Shown here: positions 1 through 7,081 of the stretch, one piece after another
How positions within the stretch are numbered: the stretch's first letter is position 1
How the letters are laid out: every line of letters starts with the position of its first letter
Assembly (NCBI GenBank): GCA_903643055.1
Contig: CAHJWV010000611.1
Coordinates: 1 to 14,907, forward strand
DNA: 14,907 nt
Source of the DNA: Burkholderiales bacterium
GTDB lineage: Bacteria; Pseudomonadota; Gammaproteobacteria; Burkholderiales; Burkholderiaceae
Direction: 5' to 3'
Program-made: the position numbers and the translations under genes
The notes under the pieces: generated by a model
What the model was told of the DNA's origin: nothing
The model's database searches: none
Seen by the model: only the letters and a program-made list of their open reading frames with translations

Positions 1-213
1 TAAGGGCAGGCTCATCAGGCCGGCGCCGCACAAGGCGCCGACGACGAAGAGCAGCGAATCGCCGGGAAGAAAGGGCATCACGACGACGCCGGTTTCGACA
101 AAGATGATCAGAAAGAGCAGGGCGTAGACCCAGGGGCCATAGGCCTCCACGAAGGTGCGCAGGTGCGCATCGACATGCAGGATGAAATCAAGAATGACGG
201 CGAGGATGTCCAT
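1..213 (-). CDS. DedA-family inner-membrane protein, N-terminal part (cut by window edge)
   Basis: Only the first 71 codons are present; the gene runs off the left edge. The start ATG reads from 213 leftwards and the product begins [16 protein letters not shown] hydrophobic segment is followed by [19 protein letters not shown] at about residues 41-59, a conserved signature of the DedA family (YghB, YqjA, DedA). DedA proteins are multi-pass inner-membrane proteins that affect membrane lipid handling, proton motive force and envelope integrity; several members act in undecaprenyl-phosphate or phospholipid translocation. Which subgroup this belongs to cannot be judged from the N terminus. It is divergent from mutL across only 47 bp and no Shine-Dalgarno sequence precedes its ATG. 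Confidence 0.88.
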   Translation of the reverse strand, partial: MDILAVILDFILHVDAHLRTFVEAYGPWVYALLFLIIFVETGVVVMPFLPGDSLLFVVGALCGAGLMSLPL

Positions 214-221
214 GCGTCGGC

Positions 222-227
222 ATTATC
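222..227 (-). promoter_or_regulatory. Candidate -10 element for the dedA-family gene
   Basis: On the minus strand this reads GATAAT, one mismatch from TATAAT. Transcription would begin at about 214-215, within a base or two of the ATG at 213, so the transcript would be leaderless or nearly so. No good -35 hexamer is visible at normal spacing (a TTGTAA lies 20 bp upstream). This is an inference from a short match. Confidence 0.3.
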
Positions 228-248
228 CAGGGCTCTCGTTGGGATTCT

Positions 249-254
249 TACAAT
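249..254 (+). promoter_or_regulatory. Candidate -10 element for mutL
   Basis: The hexamer TACAAT has one mismatch from TATAAT and ends 6 bp before the mutL ATG at 261. Initiation at the usual distance would fall on or next to the A of the start codon. No Shine-Dalgarno sequence lies between, which fits leaderless translation. No convincing -35 hexamer is seen. Confidence 0.3.
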
Positions 255-260
255 GCCCCG

Positions 261-2132
261 ATGAACGCCGTCCTGCAGCCCACCCCTCGCCGCCCCATCC
301 GTGAACTGCCCGATGAGCTGATCAGCCAGATCGCCGCGGGCGAGGTCGTCGAGCGGCCGGCCTCGGTGGTGCGTGAGCTGGTCGATAACGCGCTCGATGC
401 CGGAGCCACAGAGATCGTCATCAAGCTGATGGCCGGTGGCGTGCGCAGCATCCTGGTGGAAGACGATGGCCAGGGCATTCCGGCCGATGAGCTGCCGCTG
501 GCGCTGCGCCGCCATGCGACGAGCAAGATCGCTTCGCTGAACGACCTGGAAAGCGTGGGCACGATGGGCTTTCGCGGCGAGGCGCTGGCGGCCATCGCGT
601 CGGTGTCCGAGTTCAGCATCTCCAGCCGAACGGCAGGCTCGCCGCATGCGCAGCGCATCGATGCCCGATCGGGCGAGCTGGGGCCGGCGGCGCGCAGTGT
701 CGGTACGAGTGTCGAGGTGCGCGAGCTGTTCTTCAGCACACCGGCGCGGCGCAAGTTCCTGAAGAGCGATGCGACCGAGCTGGCCCATTGCATTGAAGGC
801 GTGCGCCGCCATGCGCTGACGCGCCCCGATGTGGGCTTTGCGATCTGGCATGAAGGCAAGCTGGTGCAGCAATGGCGCCGCGCGACCGCGTCGCAGCGCC
901 TGCAAGACGTGCTGGGTGAAGAATTCATTCAGCAAAGCCGCGAGGTCGCGCGCGAGATCGGGCCGTTTCGCATCCAGGGCCGGGCTGGTGTGCCAGCCGC
1001 GGCGCGCACCCGGGCCGATCAGCAATATGTGTATGTCAACGGCCGCTATGTGCGCGACAAGCTGATCGCACACGGCGTGCGTGCGGCGTATGAAGATGTG
1101 CTGCACGGCGGGCGACAGCCGTCGTATGTGCTGTTCATCGAGATCGCACCCGAGCGTGTGGACGTCAACGTGCACCCGACGAAGATCGAAGTGCGCTTCC
1201 GTGATTCACGCGAGGTGCATCAGGCCGTCAGGCACGCGGTGGAAGCGGGCCTGGCGACGCCGCAGGCCGGGGGTGTGGCAGCGTCGGCCGAATTCACCGC
1301 CGATGAGGGTGGAGATCAAGTGGGGCCGGCGCTAACCGCCAGCTTGCCGTTCATCGAGGTGCCGCAAGCGCGGCCGTCGGCCAGAGCTTCCGCGGACGAT
1401 CGCCCGATGGCTTATCGCCCGCCCGGTGCGCAAGGCTCGCTCGGCTTACAGCAGGCGGCCGTGCTGTATGCAAAGGAGGCCCCGACCACTTGGTCATTGA
1501 ATCGAGCCGAAGCCGCGGCGCCTGCACCGGCGACATCGGCCGGCGAATCGTGGCCGCTGGGCAAGGCGATTGCGCAGGTCGGTGGTGTGTTCGTGCTGGC
1601 GGAGAACGACCAGGGCCTGGTGATCGTCGACATGCATGCGGCCCATGAACGCATTGTCTATGAGCGTTTGAAGTCGAGCCTGGGTGCGGCGGCGATCGAG
1701 ACACAGGCCTTGCTGATCCCGGCCACCTTTGCGGCGACCGCGCAGGAAATCGCCACCGCCGAGGCGCAGGCGGCCCATCTGCAGCAACTGGGTCTGGACA
1801 TCTCGGTGCTGTCGGCCACGACCTTGGCCGTGCGCTCTCGGCCCGCCGCACTGGCAGGCGGTAATGTGGTGGAGCTCGCGCGCAGCGTGCTTTTCGAGTT
1901 GTCGCAATACGACGCCAGCAGCGTCCTGGAGCGAGCGCAGCATGATCTGCTGTCCACGATGGCCTGCCATGGCGCCGTGCGGGCAAACCGTCAGCTGACA
2001 TTGGATGAAATGAATGCCTTGCTGCGCGACATGGAGCGCACTGAGCGTGCCGATCAGTGCAATCACGGGCGGCCGACCTGGCGCCAGATCACGATGAAAG
2101 AGCTGGATGCGCTCTTCTGGAGAGGCCGCTGA
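261..2132 (+). CDS. mutL: DNA mismatch repair protein MutL (endonuclease type)
   Basis: This 623-residue protein couples MutS mismatch recognition to strand processing in the cytoplasm. The N-terminal GHKL ATPase (about 13-340) shows QIAAGEVVERPASVVREL, with E39 matching catalytic E29 of Escherichia coli MutL, then the ATP-binding segments DDGQGIP and GFRGEAL. A proline/alanine-rich linker (about 345-430) leads to the C-terminal dimerisation and nuclease domain. That domain has DMHAAHERIVYE at 457-468, a variant of the DQHA(X)2E(X)4E metal-binding motif with Met for Gln, plus ACHGAVRAN near 568 and CNHGRP at 600-605, the family's CPHGRP zinc-site motif. MutL is therefore expected to nick DNA itself rather than rely on MutH. 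The start fits the family because conserved sequence begins within 20 residues of it. The next gene follows after 9 bp. Confidence 0.97.
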   Translation: MNAVLQPTPRRPIRELPDELISQIAAGEVVERPASVVRELVDNALDAGATEIVIKLMAGGVRSILVEDDGQGIPADELPLALRRHATSKIASLNDLESVGTMGFRGEALAAIASVSEFSISSRTAGSPHAQRIDARSGELGPAARSVGTSVEVRELFFSTPARRKFLKSDATELAHCIEGVRRHALTRPDVGFAIWHEGKLVQQWRRATASQRLQDVLGEEFIQQSREVAREIGPFRIQGRAGVPAAARTRADQQYVYVNGRYVRDKLIAHGVRAAYEDVLHGGRQPSYVLFIEIAPERVDVNVHPTKIEVRFRDSREVHQAVRHAVEAGLATPQAGGVAASAEFTADEGGDQVGPALTASLPFIEVPQARPSARASADDRPMAYRPPGAQGSLGLQQAAVLYAKEAPTTWSLNRAEAAAPAPATSAGESWPLGKAIAQVGGVFVLAENDQGLVIVDMHAAHERIVYERLKSSLGAAAIETQALLIPATFAATAQEIATAEAQAAHLQQLGLDISVLSATTLAVRSRPAALAGGNVVELARSVLFELSQYDASSVLERAQHDLLSTMACHGAVRANRQLTLDEMNALLRDMERTERADQCNHGRPTWRQITMKELDALFWRGR

Positions 2133-2141
2133 GCCGACGTC

Positions 2142-2735
2142 ATGGACCACAGTTTTCTCTCGGCCTTCATCCTGCTTTTGCTGGTGCTCGACCCGCTGGG
2201 CAGCCTGCCCGTCTTCATCCCGATCATGCGGCAGGTGCCGCGTGAGCGCAGGCGCTGGGTCGCCATCCGCGAAGTCGGCATCGCCTTTGGAGTGCTGTTC
2301 GCGTTCATGTTCTTTGGCGATGGCTTCTTGCGGGTGATGCGGCTCTCCGAGCGCTCGCTGGAGGTGGCTGGCGGCGTGATCCTGCTGATGGTTGCGATTC
2401 GAATGATCTTCAGCCATGAAGGCGGCGTCTATGGCACGCCGGAAGGCAAGGAGCCGCTGATCTTTCCGCTGGCGGTGCCTTTGCTTGCCGGCCCGTCGGC
2501 AATGGCTACGGTGTTGCTGCTGGCCTCGCGCCAACCGGATCGCTTGATTGAATGGGTGGCTGCGCTGACCTGCGCAATGGCGGTGTCTGGCGTCATGCTG
2601 CTGCTGTGCGACCGCATCCGCCGCTGGGTGGGCGATTCGGTCGTGTCGGCCACCGAGAAGCTGATGGGCCTGGTGCTGACGGCCATCGCAGTGGAGATGG
2701 TGCTGGCGGGTTTGAAGCGCTACTTTCTCGGCTGA
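2142..2735 (+). CDS. MarC/YhgN family integral membrane protein
   Basis: This 197-residue, strongly hydrophobic protein has about six membrane segments. Family hallmarks are LDPLGSLPVFIPI near residue 17, PLAVPLLAGPSAMATVLLL near 108, and EKLMGLVLTAIAVEMVLAG near 170. The length matches the MarC/YhgN (UPF0056) family of inner-membrane proteins. Their transport substrate is not established, and the older link of MarC to multiple antibiotic resistance has been withdrawn for E. coli. It starts 9 bp after the mutL stop with no strong Shine-Dalgarno site, so translation may be coupled to mutL. No terminator hairpin is evident just after its stop. Confidence 0.9.
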   Translation: MDHSFLSAFILLLLVLDPLGSLPVFIPIMRQVPRERRRWVAIREVGIAFGVLFAFMFFGDGFLRVMRLSERSLEVAGGVILLMVAIRMIFSHEGGVYGTPEGKEPLIFPLAVPLLAGPSAMATVLLLASRQPDRLIEWVAALTCAMAVSGVMLLLCDRIRRWVGDSVVSATEKLMGLVLTAIAVEMVLAGLKRYFLG

Positions 2736-2856
2736 TTCAAGGCGATTACTGCGGGATCTGAGCGCTGATTGATAGCCTGGGTGAACTCGGCTTTGTGTGG
2801 ATCGCTGGCTGAGCGCCAGGCCTCCACGAGCAAATCAAATCTTCCATGCATCCATG

Positions 2857-2882
2857 AAAAAAGCCGGTCTTGCGACCGGCTT
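2857..2882 (-). terminator. Intrinsic terminator of the porin gene
   Basis: A perfect 9-bp stem, AAGCCGGTC at 2861-2869 against GACCGGCTT at 2874-2882 with a TTGC loop, is followed on the minus strand by a run of six or more T (2862 down to 2857). It lies 28 bp beyond the porin stop codon. The plus-strand side lacks a T run, so it should act only on minus-strand transcripts. Confidence 0.9.
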
Positions 2883-2909
2883 GGGCATCACGAGAAAACG
2901 AACTCTCGA

Positions 2910-3881
2910 TCAGAAGTTGTGGCGGATGCCGACAGCGATTTGCGAAGCCGCATCGTCGCCATCCGGCTTCACGCGGTTGTAGTACGCGAACACCTTGGTG
3001 CGCTTGCTCAGGTTGTAGTTCGAACCTACCGTGTATTGGCGCGCTTTCGGCGAATAGACATTGCCGCCGTTTGCCAGTTCGTTTTGCGTACCGAAGGCAA
3101 GGTGCAATTCAGCAGCGCCGATGTTGTACTGGCCTGAAACGCGAGCGATGGTTTGCGATGCGTCCAGAACCTGGCTCTTGAAGCGTTGCACGTAGCCGGT
3201 CAAAACGAAGGGCGATGCGTCGTACGAAGCACGGATGGCGAATTGCGAGTCTTCAACGGCATTGCGTTCGAAGCCGAAGCCCAGACCCAACGCGCCACCG
3301 CTCCAGTTCGCTGCCACGTCATAAGCAGCTTTGGCTGCCTGCACTTGGCCCAGAGCGTTAGTGACATTGGCACCTTCACCGGCCAGCACGCCAACTTCAA
3401 CGGTCGCGCCGCTGAAGCTAGGGGTGCGGTACGAAACCTTGTTGCTGTCAGAGCCGAGGTACTTGTACAGCGCGTCAGCCGAGCTGCCGGTGCCGTGGTT
3501 CAGCAGGTCGGTGACGTCGGAGGTCGCGAAGTAGGCTTCGCTGGTGTAATGACCGGCCTTGATCTGACCGAAGTTGCCGGCGATGAACACCGAGCTCTCG
3601 CCTGCGCCGCCCCAGAAGCCCGTGCCATTCGTGGATTGGCCGTTGTCTGCGTTGAAGCGGTGTTCCAGCGTGAAGCCAGCCTTCAGGCCGCCACCCAGAT
3701 CTTCCACGCCCTTGAAACCGAGACGCGATGCGTTGTTGGCCAGCACGGTCTTGGAATCGCCACCTTCTTTTTGGCGCTCGACGGATTCGTTCAAACGGCC
3801 ATAGATGGTCACCGAGCTTTGAGCGAGGGCCGAGCCTGCTGCCACCGTAGACAGCGCGGCGATGAGGAGAGAGCGCTTCAT
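2910..3881 (-). CDS. Gram-negative outer-membrane porin (Burkholderiales general porin family)
   Basis: This is a 323-residue beta-barrel porin for passive diffusion of small hydrophilic solutes across the outer membrane, expected to be a 16-stranded trimer. The N terminus is a signal peptide, MKRSLLIAALSTVAAGSALA, with cleavage before QSSVTIYGRLNE, the usual first strand of this family. Barrel features are alternating residue patterns, SRLGFKGVEDLGGGLKAGF near residue 52, and a terminal HNF with the C-terminal Phe needed for BAM assembly. It is somewhat shorter than the typical 340-400 residues. A GGAAAG Shine-Dalgarno site sits just before the ATG. It lies 173 bp downstream of the amino acid ABC permease on the same strand, so it may also receive read-through. 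Third positions are less GC-biased than in its neighbours, as often seen for highly expressed genes. Confidence 0.95.
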   Translation of the reverse strand: MKRSLLIAALSTVAAGSALAQSSVTIYGRLNESVERQKEGGDSKTVLANNASRLGFKGVEDLGGGLKAGFTLEHRFNADNGQSTNGTGFWGGAGESSVFIAGNFGQIKAGHYTSEAYFATSDVTDLLNHGTGSSADALYKYLGSDSNKVSYRTPSFSGATVEVGVLAGEGANVTNALGQVQAAKAAYDVAANWSGGALGLGFGFERNAVEDSQFAIRASYDASPFVLTGYVQRFKSQVLDASQTIARVSGQYNIGAAELHLAFGTQNELANGGNVYSPKARQYTVGSNYNLSKRTKVFAYYNRVKPDGDDAASQIAVGIRHNF

Positions 3882-3965
3882 GAACTTTCCTTATGTTGTA
3901 AGGCGAATGACTAAATTCGCTGGGTATCACGACAAGGGTGATGCATCAACTGCGATCTGCCCGAA

Positions 3966-3991
3966 CCATGAGTCTATTGCGCGACTCATGG
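3966..3991. promoter_or_regulatory. Perfect 9-bp inverted repeat upstream of the porin gene (possible operator or leader hairpin)
   Basis: CCATGAGTC at 3966-3974 and GACTCATGG at 3983-3991 are perfect reverse complements separated by 8 bp. The element lies 85 bp upstream of the porin start, between it and the ABC permease. Neither side has a T run, so it is not an intrinsic terminator. It could be a regulator binding site or a stem in the porin mRNA leader. Confidence 0.45.
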
Positions 3992-4054
3992 AAAACCCCC
4001 TTCGCGTTGCGCAAGTGCAACAAGAAATTATGTGAAGTGGGCAGCAGTGTCCGC

Positions 4055-4807
4055 TTATCGGCCGCGTTGATGCGCGGGCGCTTCGAGTTGCTTAGCTAGG
4101 AAAGACAGCAGCAAGGTAAGCGCGAGATAAACCGCTGAGATGGCGAGGTAAGGCTCCCAATAACGGGAGTACGCACCGGCGACGGTGCGCGCTGCCAAGG
4201 CCAGTTCGGCCAGGCCGATGGCCGAGACCAGCGATGAGTCCTTGATCAAGGTGACGCCTTCATTGACCAGTGCAGGCAGCATTCGCCGGAAGGCTTGTGG
4301 CAGCACGATGAATCGCATGGCTTGCGGGTGTGTCAAACCCAGGCTGTAGCCGGCTTGGGTCTGCCCGATGTGAATGCTTTGGATACCTGCCCGAAAGATT
4401 TCGGAGATATAAGCCCCCGCATTCAGCGTCAGCGCGAGCGCCCCGGAAAAGAACGCACCGTGAGATTGCCTGAATTCACGGGCTGCTTCACCTGCCAGCA
4501 GCAAGCCATGGTCTGGATGGATCAAGGCCGGCATCAGCGCGAAATGCACCAGCAGAATCTGAACGAACAGTGGCGTGCCACGGAAGAAGGTCACGTACGC
4601 GATCGTGACGACCCTCAGCGCCTTGAGCCCCCACGCGAGCGGAAGCGAATGCGGTTGAGGGGCGTCACGGGAACTGCTGATCAGGCCGAGCACCACGCCG
4701 AGCAGCAAGCCCAGCGCGATGGCCACAGCGGTCAGCTCGATCGTCGTCCACAGGCCATCAAGGAACAGAGGCGCATAGCCGACAAGGATATTCCAGTGCA
4801 AATCCAC
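4055..4807 (-). CDS. Polar amino acid ABC transporter permease (HisM/GlnP type)
   Basis: This 250-residue inner-membrane permease would pair with the substrate-binding lipoprotein encoded just upstream. It begins at a GTG (4805-4807), giving MDLHWNILVGYAPLFLDGLW. The opening WTTIELTAVAIALGLLLG is typical of polar amino acid permeases, followed by TFFRGTPLFVQILLVHF and the EAA loop EIFRAGIQSIHIGQTQAGYS with GLTHPQAMRFIVLPQAFRR, which docks the ATPase. It has about five membrane segments. A moderate GCAGG site lies about 7 bp before the GTG, and the gap to the upstream gene is 15 bp, so the two are co-transcribed. No ATP-binding subunit follows; the next gene is the porin. The substrate within the amino acid class cannot be read from the sequence. 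Confidence 0.92.
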   Translation of the reverse strand: MDLHWNILVGYAPLFLDGLWTTIELTAVAIALGLLLGVVLGLISSSRDAPQPHSLPLAWGLKALRVVTIAYVTFFRGTPLFVQILLVHFALMPALIHPDHGLLLAGEAAREFRQSHGAFFSGALALTLNAGAYISEIFRAGIQSIHIGQTQAGYSLGLTHPQAMRFIVLPQAFRRMLPALVNEGVTLIKDSSLVSAIGLAELALAARTVAGAYSRYWEPYLAISAVYLALTLLLSFLAKQLEAPAHQRGR

Positions 4808-4822
4808 GAGCTAACCTGCGGC

Positions 4823-5692
4823 TTACTTGGAGGCCGCCGATGCAGGTGCAGCGGCCGAAGGTGCGTTGCCGAAGTACTTCGCGTAGATCTGGTCATAGGT
4901 GCCGTCGGCTCTGATGTCGGCCAGGCCCTTGTTGATCTTCTCCAGCAGTTCGGCATTGCCTTTCTTCACCGGAATGCCGTATTGCTCGGCCGCGAAGCTC
5001 TTGTCGCTGACGGTCTTGAATACGCTGCCTGCGTTATTGGTGACGTAATTGATGATCACGCCGTTGTCGGCCACCACGGCATCGACGCCGCCGGCTTCCA
5101 GTTCCTTCAGCGCCAGCGGTGTGGATTCGAAGCGTTTGATGTTGGTGCTGTTCTTGCCCTGCAGCTTGCTGACGACTTCATCGCCGGTGGTGCCGGTTTG
5201 CACGCCGACCTTGATCTTTTTCAGCTCGTCAAACTTGCTGATCTTCGAGGTCTTCTTGACGGCGATCAATTGCTGCGCATCGAAGTAGGGCGTGCTGAAG
5301 TCCAGCGTCTGCTTGCGCTCGTCGGTGATCGTGACAGCCGACACCAACAGGTCGCGGTCGCCTTGCTGAAGCGTGTTGAAGATGCCTTCCCATGGCGTGT
5401 TGACAAACTTCACCTCGATGCCGGCCTTCTTGGCAACCGCGGTGACCACATCGATATCGAAGCCAACGATCTCGCCCTTTTCGTTCTGCGATTCAAACGG
5501 TGCATAGGCTGCGTCGGTTCCGACCGCATAGACCTTGGCAGCGGGTGCTGGCGCGGAAGCTGCAACCGGTTCCGACGCCGCGGCGCTGGTTTCTGCAGCG
5601 GGCGGCTCCTTCTTGCCACAGGCGACGAGCACGAGGCCGGTGATCAGGAGCCCAGCGGTCTGCAGAAATCGGCGGGTGGTCACAACAGTCAT
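4823..5692 (-). CDS. Polar amino acid ABC transporter substrate-binding lipoprotein
   Basis: This 289-residue protein belongs to the bacterial solute-binding family 3. The N terminus has a lipoprotein signal with lipobox LVAC, so Cys25 should be lipidated and anchor it on the periplasmic side. An Ala/Pro-rich tether (about 30-52) leads to the binding domain, which opens YAVGTDAAYAPFE and contains GFDIDVVTAVAKKAG, the ligand-contact region AVTITDERKQTLDFSTPYF, VGVQTGTTGDEV and an Asp-containing VVADNGVI segment. These are typical of binding proteins for amino acids such as Arg, Gln or His. The C terminus ends in an Ala/Ser-rich tail. A GGAGA Shine-Dalgarno site lies 7 bp before the ATG. It is first in a two-gene unit with the permease and divergent from the acyltransferase. 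Confidence 0.93.
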   Translation of the reverse strand: MTVVTTRRFLQTAGLLITGLVLVACGKKEPPAAETSAAASEPVAASAPAPAAKVYAVGTDAAYAPFESQNEKGEIVGFDIDVVTAVAKKAGIEVKFVNTPWEGIFNTLQQGDRDLLVSAVTITDERKQTLDFSTPYFDAQQLIAVKKTSKISKFDELKKIKVGVQTGTTGDEVVSKLQGKNSTNIKRFESTPLALKELEAGGVDAVVADNGVIINYVTNNAGSVFKTVSDKSFAAEQYGIPVKKGNAELLEKINKGLADIRADGTYDQIYAKYFGNAPSAAAPASAASK

Positions 5693-5740
5693 TTCATATT
5701 CTCCGGGTTGATTCTCAAGCGGCCTTCAGTTGGGCACTTT

Positions 5741-5762
5741 GCACGCCAAGCACGTGGCGTGC
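5741..5762. promoter_or_regulatory. Perfect 8-bp inverted repeat in the divergent promoter region (possible operator)
   Basis: GCACGCCA at 5741-5748 and TGGCGTGC at 5755-5762 are exact reverse complements with a 6-bp spacer. The element lies 49 bp upstream of the binding-protein gene and about 60 bp upstream of the acyltransferase start. Because it precedes two divergent genes it cannot terminate either one. It is a candidate site for a dimeric regulator. Confidence 0.45.
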
Positions 5763-5821
5763 CGCCGCAGTGTAAGCGCGCTCCTGCAAGGCTTTGCCTG
5801 CGGGCTTTCGAGCATGAGGTC

Positions 5822-7081
5822 ATGAGCTTGCGGCAGGCCGAAGATATGATTCCGCGCGTCTGTGCGCAGCCCGCTGCGCGACGAACTTCGGCCCTTCGCG
5901 TGTCTGCCATTCCAGCCTCAGCCCCAGCCCCAGCGCCTCCCACAGCGGTGTCTTTGCCAACGAAATCATGGCCCGATCATTTGCCGTCGCTCGATGGCAT
6001 CCGAGGCTTGGCGATTGCACTGGTGATCGTTCATAACGTCAATCTGCTGGCGCATGGCGCTGGCTTGTGGGGCCAGCTGTTGTCGCGGTTCGCAGGCTTT
6101 GGCTGGATCGGCGTGCAGCTCTTCTTTGTGCTCAGCGGGTTTCTGATCACACGCAATCTGCTGGCGTCCCAAGATTCGCCGCAAGCGCTGCGCTCGTTCT
6201 ATGGCCGACGCATGCTGCGGATCTTCCCGCTCTATTACGCGACGCTGATCTTCTTCTTTGTGCTGTGGCCGCTGGTGGGCAGTTTGCCCAAGCCTTACGC
6301 CGACGAGGTGCCGACGCAGATCTGGCTCTGGCTGTTCCTGTCGAACTGGACGGAATGGAGCGGCATGGGCGGTTTGTCGCTGCCGCATTTCTGGTCCCTG
6401 GCGGTCGAAGAACAGTTCTATTTGCTGTGGCCGTTCGTCATTCGGCATCGCACACCGCGGCAGATCCTTCTGATCTGCATCGCCATCGCGCTGCTCAGCG
6501 TGGCTTCTCGTGCGGCCCTGCTTTGGTTCGAGTTCTCACCATTGCAGGTGTACACCTTCACCATCTCGCGGATGGATGCACTGGCGCTCGGCGCGGCGGC
6601 TGCGGCTTGCCTGCAGACGCCGGAGGCTGCACGCAAGCTGGTCGCGAATCGCTATCGCCTGCTGATGGCTGCAGCGGTGATCTTCATGATTGGCCGCGTC
6701 ATCCCGAAGGCTTACGGCATGACCGATGCAATCGGCCAGATCCTTGGCTTCAGTTTGCTGTCGGTGGTGTTCACGCTGTTCGTGCTGGCGGCTGCCTGCG
6801 GTGACGCCGCGCCTTTGAATCGCTGGCAGCGGATGTTGCAATGGGCGCCGTTGCGCACGCTGGGCAAGTACAGCTTTGCGATGTATGTGTTTCATGCACC
6901 GCTGAACACCCTTGTCGGCGAACCGCTGCTGGCGCATTGGCAATGGCGAGAGCATCTGACGACGGGCCAGGCTTATGTGCATGTGCTGGGCATCGGCGCA
7001 CTCAGCTTCGTTCTCGCCTGGCTTTCCTATCACTTGATGGAAAAGCACTTCCTGCGTTTGAAGCGTTATTTTCCGGTTTGA
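5822..7081 (+). CDS. Acyltransferase-3 family membrane protein (OafA/YrhL type)
   Basis: This 419-residue integral membrane protein is predicted to transfer acyl groups (commonly acetyl) from cytoplasmic acyl-CoA to extracytoplasmic carbohydrate, such as O-antigen, exopolysaccharide or peptidoglycan sugars. After an Ala/Pro-rich N terminus comes SLDGIRGLAIALVIVHN, with the family Arg61 and His71, then LFFVLSGFLITRNLL, SFYGRRMLRIFPLYY and FWSLAVEEQFYLLWPF, all signatures of the family. About ten membrane segments follow and the protein ends soon after the last, with no SGNH domain. The reading frame stays open far upstream, antisense to the ABC genes, but that part is a shadow. The start is uncertain: ATG 5822, ATG 5846 and GTG 5948 are all possible and none has an ideal ribosome site. 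The stop overlaps the convergent PBP7-type gene. The sugar acceptor is unknown. Confidence 0.9.
   Translation: MSLRQAEDMIPRVCAQPAARRTSALRVSAIPASAPAPAPPTAVSLPTKSWPDHLPSLDGIRGLAIALVIVHNVNLLAHGAGLWGQLLSRFAGFGWIGVQLFFVLSGFLITRNLLASQDSPQALRSFYGRRMLRIFPLYYATLIFFFVLWPLVGSLPKPYADEVPTQIWLWLFLSNWTEWSGMGGLSLPHFWSLAVEEQFYLLWPFVIRHRTPRQILLICIAIALLSVASRAALLWFEFSPLQVYTFTISRMDALALGAAAAACLQTPEAARKLVANRYRLLMAAAVIFMIGRVIPKAYGMTDAIGQILGFSLLSVVFTLFVLAAACGDAAPLNRWQRMLQWAPLRTLGKYSFAMYVFHAPLNTLVGEPLLAHWQWREHLTTGQAYVHVLGIGALSFVLAWLSYHLMEKHFLRLKRYFPV

Noticed and set aside
253..264. Three-codon upstream frame ATG CCC CGA TGA overlapping the mutL start
   Set aside because: Too short, without a ribosome site, and inside the candidate -10/start region; probably chance.
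1494..2534. 346-codon minus-strand frame across mutL and the MarC-family gene
   Set aside because: It is antisense to two recognised genes and shows no domain of its own.
3153..3914. 253-codon plus-strand open frame across the porin gene
   Set aside because: It is a mirror of the porin coding sequence, which has a signal peptide, barrel motifs and a terminator.
4007..4014. Palindrome TTGCGCAA, also present at 8790-8797, as a shared regulatory site
   Set aside because: Two copies of an 8-mer in two unrelated intergenic regions are too weak, and the flanking bases do not match.
5685..5700. Twin-arginine (Tat) signal in the binding protein from its TTRRFLQ start
   Set aside because: The consensus spacing after the Arg pair is not met, and the lipobox with a hydrophobic core fits ordinary Sec lipoprotein export.
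4295..5821. Long plus-strand open frame upstream of, and continuous with, the acyltransferase
   Set aside because: It is antisense to the two well-supported ABC transporter genes and has no family features; only the part from about 5822 encodes acyltransferase sequence.
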